The position numbers and the translations under genes were made by a program. From positions 1 to 7,023 of the forward strand of contig CAMWYI010000095.1 in NCBI GenBank assembly GCA_947178455.1: a DNA stretch of 7,023 nucleotides. The letters are read 5' to 3'. Shown here piece after piece: positions 5,476-7,023 of this stretch. The stretch comes from an uncultured Alistipes sp. (GTDB taxonomy: Bacteria > Bacteroidota > Bacteroidia > Bacteroidales > Rikenellaceae). Within the stretch, counting starts at the first letter, position 1. Each line of letters begins with the position of its first letter. The notes below the pieces were generated by a model. The model saw only the letters and a program-made list of their open reading frames with translations. It was not told the origin of the DNA and did not search any database.

Positions 5476-6636
5476 ATGGACAACGAAATCGTGAATTTTT
5501 CGGACTTTCAAAAATTGCCGTCTCCTTGCTATGTGCTCGATGAGCGGTTGCTCGATGCGAATCTTGCTGCTATCGACCGCGTGCGGCGCGAAACGGGCGT
5601 CGAAATCATCGTTGCGCTCAAAGCCTGCGCCATGTGGCGGATTTTTCCCGAACTGGCGAAGCATTCCGACGGTGCTACGGCAAGTTCCGTTGCCGAAGCG
5701 CGGCTCGTGGCGGAGGAGTACGGGAAACCAGCGCACACGTATGCACCCGTTTACACCGATGCCGGTTTCGACGAAATCATGCGGTGCAGCGACCACATCA
5801 CGTTCAACTCGCTGTCGCAGTTCGAGCGGTTCGGTCAGCGGGCGCTGATTAACGGCATTTCGTGCGGGCTGCGCATCAATCCGCAGTATTCGCCGGTCGA
5901 AACAGACCTTTATAATCCGTGTGTCGCAGGCTCGCGTTTGGGCGTTACGGCCGAGAAATTGGAGGCGGCGGGCGGTTTGCCCGTCGGCATCGAGGGGCTG
6001 CATTTCCACGTGTTGTGCGAATCGCGGCCCGAACACCTCCGGCTGGCTTTAGAAGCAGTAGAACAGCGTTTCGGAAAATACCTCGATGCAGTCGAGTGGC
6101 TCAACATGGGCGGCGGGCATTTGATGACCCATGCCGATTACGATTGCGATGAACTGATTGCACTGCTGCGGGAGTTTCGGGCTCGGCATCCGCATTTGCG
6201 CTTGATTATGGAGCCCGGAAGTGCGTTCACGTGGCGGACGGGGTATTTGGTTTCGACCGTTGAGGATATTGTGGAAAACGGCGGCGTAACGACCGCTATG
6301 CTCGATGTGTCGTTTGCCTGCCACATGCCCGATTGTTTGGAAATGCCCTACAAACCGGCCATTGTCGGGGCGCACGAACCGGCAGCAGGGGAGAAGCGGT
6401 GGCGCATGGGCGGCACGAGTTGTTTGGCGGGCGATTATTACGGCGATTGGGCGTTCGACCACGAATTGCAGGTCGGCGAACGCATCGTGTTCGAGGACAT
6501 GATTCACTACACGATGGTGAAAACCACGATGTTCAACGGCGTGCATCATCCGGCTATCGTCATCGCTCACCGTGACGGGACGACGGAGGTAGTCCGCGAG
6601 TTCGGTTACGAGGATTTCAAGAATCGGATGTCGTAG
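5476..6636 (+). CDS. nspC: Carboxynorspermidine/carboxyspermidine decarboxylase
   Basis: A 386-residue PLP enzyme with the alanine-racemase/ornithine-decarboxylase-like fold. It decarboxylates carboxyspermidine or carboxynorspermidine to spermidine or norspermidine in the cytoplasm, the step after the dehydrogenase encoded at 3673-4863. Visible motifs are LPSPCYVLDE at the N-terminus (14-23), the PLP-binding lysine K49 in VALKACA, LHFHVLCES (175-183), the phosphate-binding loop NMGGGH (210-215), MEPGSAFTWRTGYLV (245-259), DVSFACHMPDCLEMPY (277-292), and the catalytic cysteine C316 in GGTSCLAGDYYGDW. Length and motif order are those of NspC rather than diaminopimelate decarboxylase. The start at 5476 is the only ATG before the first motif. 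The gene follows a terminator and has its own -7 box. The cysteate synthase gene follows 90 bp after its stop. Confidence 0.95.
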   Translation: MDNEIVNFSDFQKLPSPCYVLDERLLDANLAAIDRVRRETGVEIIVALKACAMWRIFPELAKHSDGATASSVAEARLVAEEYGKPAHTYAPVYTDAGFDEIMRCSDHITFNSLSQFERFGQRALINGISCGLRINPQYSPVETDLYNPCVAGSRLGVTAEKLEAAGGLPVGIEGLHFHVLCESRPEHLRLALEAVEQRFGKYLDAVEWLNMGGGHLMTHADYDCDELIALLREFRARHPHLRLIMEPGSAFTWRTGYLVSTVEDIVENGGVTTAMLDVSFACHMPDCLEMPYKPAIVGAHEPAAGEKRWRMGGTSCLAGDYYGDWAFDHELQVGERIVFEDMIHYTMVKTTMFNGVHHPAIVIAHRDGTTEVVREFGYEDFKNRMS

Positions 6637-6638
6637 CG

Positions 6639-6661
6639 TTCCGTGTTTTGCGGGCACGGAA
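6639..6661 (+). other. Short hairpin after nspC
   Basis: A perfect 7-bp stem TTCCGTG/CACGGAA (6639-6645 with 6655-6661) and a 9-nt loop lie 2 nt after the nspC stop codon. No T-tract follows, so it is not a convincing terminator. It could stabilise the nspC 3' end. The rest of the 6637-6726 gap shows no TAnnTTTG promoter, so readthrough into the next gene is likely. Confidence 0.35.
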
Positions 6662-6726
6662 AGGCATTGCTTGCGTAATGGAGCGCAAAAGAAAAAAGAG
6701 ATTAACTAACAAAACTGAATAAATAA

Positions 6727-7023
6727 ATGGAAAAATTTGTTCCGACGTCTTATACGCTCGAATGCGTCGCTACCGGACGTGAATTTTCCGACGAGGGGTG
6801 GACGCTCGAAGACCGCGCTTGCGACACGCCGTCGCTCGTGCGTGCGCGCTATGCGAAAAAACAAATTGAGGTAAAATCTGCCGAATACGGTTTGTATCGT
6901 TTCTGCGACTGGCTGCCCGTGCGTCGGATGCTCAAAGGTTCGTCGGCTCCCGTGACCTACAAAAGCAAGCATCTGGCGGAGTATCTCGGTCTTTCCGATT
7001 TGTGGATTACGTTCAACGGGTAC
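6727..7023 (+). CDS. Probable cysteate synthase, N-terminal part (runs off the right edge)
   Basis: Ninety-nine codons are visible and open at the window end. The protein starts MEKFVPTSYTLECVATG, followed by GWTLEDRACDTPSLVRARY (24-42), YGLYRFCDWLPVRRMLKGSS (54-73) and PVTYKSKHLAEYLGL ending in WITFNGY (75-99). This is the opening of a threonine-synthase-like fold-type II PLP enzyme. The spacing and the DWLPV/KGSSAPVTYKS segment match what I know of the Bacteroidota cysteate synthase family (named CapA in capnine synthesis), which makes L-cysteate from O-phosphoserine and sulfite as the first step of sulfonolipid formation. The PLP-binding lysine and the residues that distinguish it from true threonine synthase lie outside the window, so threonine synthase remains possible. 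With no promoter or T-rich terminator between them, it is probably cotranscribed with nspC. Confidence 0.78.
   Translation, partial: MEKFVPTSYTLECVATGREFSDEGWTLEDRACDTPSLVRARYAKKQIEVKSAEYGLYRFCDWLPVRRMLKGSSAPVTYKSKHLAEYLGLSDLWITFNGY

Noticed and set aside
5062..6036. Long minus-strand frame (324 codons) across the lipoprotein and nspC
   Set aside because: It covers two terminators and the coding strand of two well-supported genes, and the translation is low-complexity Arg-rich. Shadow frame.

Overview
The window comes from a Bacteroidota chromosome, most likely an Alistipes-like member of the Rikenellaceae. Three things point there. Four promoters have the Bacteroidota -7 box TAnnTTTG, three of them with a TTTG-like -33 box exactly 19 nt upstream. 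The proteins include surface lipoproteins with BACON and BspA-type leucine-rich repeats. The right edge carries a probable cysteate synthase, the entry enzyme of sulfonolipid synthesis. The genus is inference; the phylum is well supported.

Left part, minus strand (1-3506). Reading leftwards from 3506 there is a tRNA-Lys(TTT) with its own promoter and a strong intrinsic terminator. Next come a consensus promoter, a leader of about 275 nt with a long-range stem, a 613-residue lipoprotein with two BACON domains and BspA-type repeats, and, 43 bp later, a 240-residue AbiGi-family protein (PF10899, abortive infection). After a 144-bp gap with its own -7 box comes the N-terminal part of enolase, which runs off the left edge. 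The lipoprotein/AbiGi pair is visibly AT-richer than the housekeeping genes around it and looks like an accessory islet between eno and tRNA-Lys.

Right part, plus strand (3589-7023). Divergent from the tRNA, a perfect promoter drives carboxynorspermidine/carboxyspermidine dehydrogenase. Its decarboxylase partner nspC lies 612 bp downstream. Together they form the aspartate-semialdehyde-dependent route to spermidine or norspermidine. Between them sits a separate cassette: a 114-nt imperfect palindrome, an intrinsic terminator, an 89-residue lipoprotein of unknown function, and a second intrinsic terminator that runs straight into the nspC -7 box. After nspC, with no clear terminator or promoter, the first 99 codons of the probable cysteate synthase reach the right edge.

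The most interesting items are: the 114-nt hairpin with a directly abutting terminator upstream of the small lipoprotein, which could be a structured RNA or attenuator; the orphan AbiGi protein apparently cotranscribed with a surface LRR lipoprotein; and the long structured leader of that lipoprotein gene.
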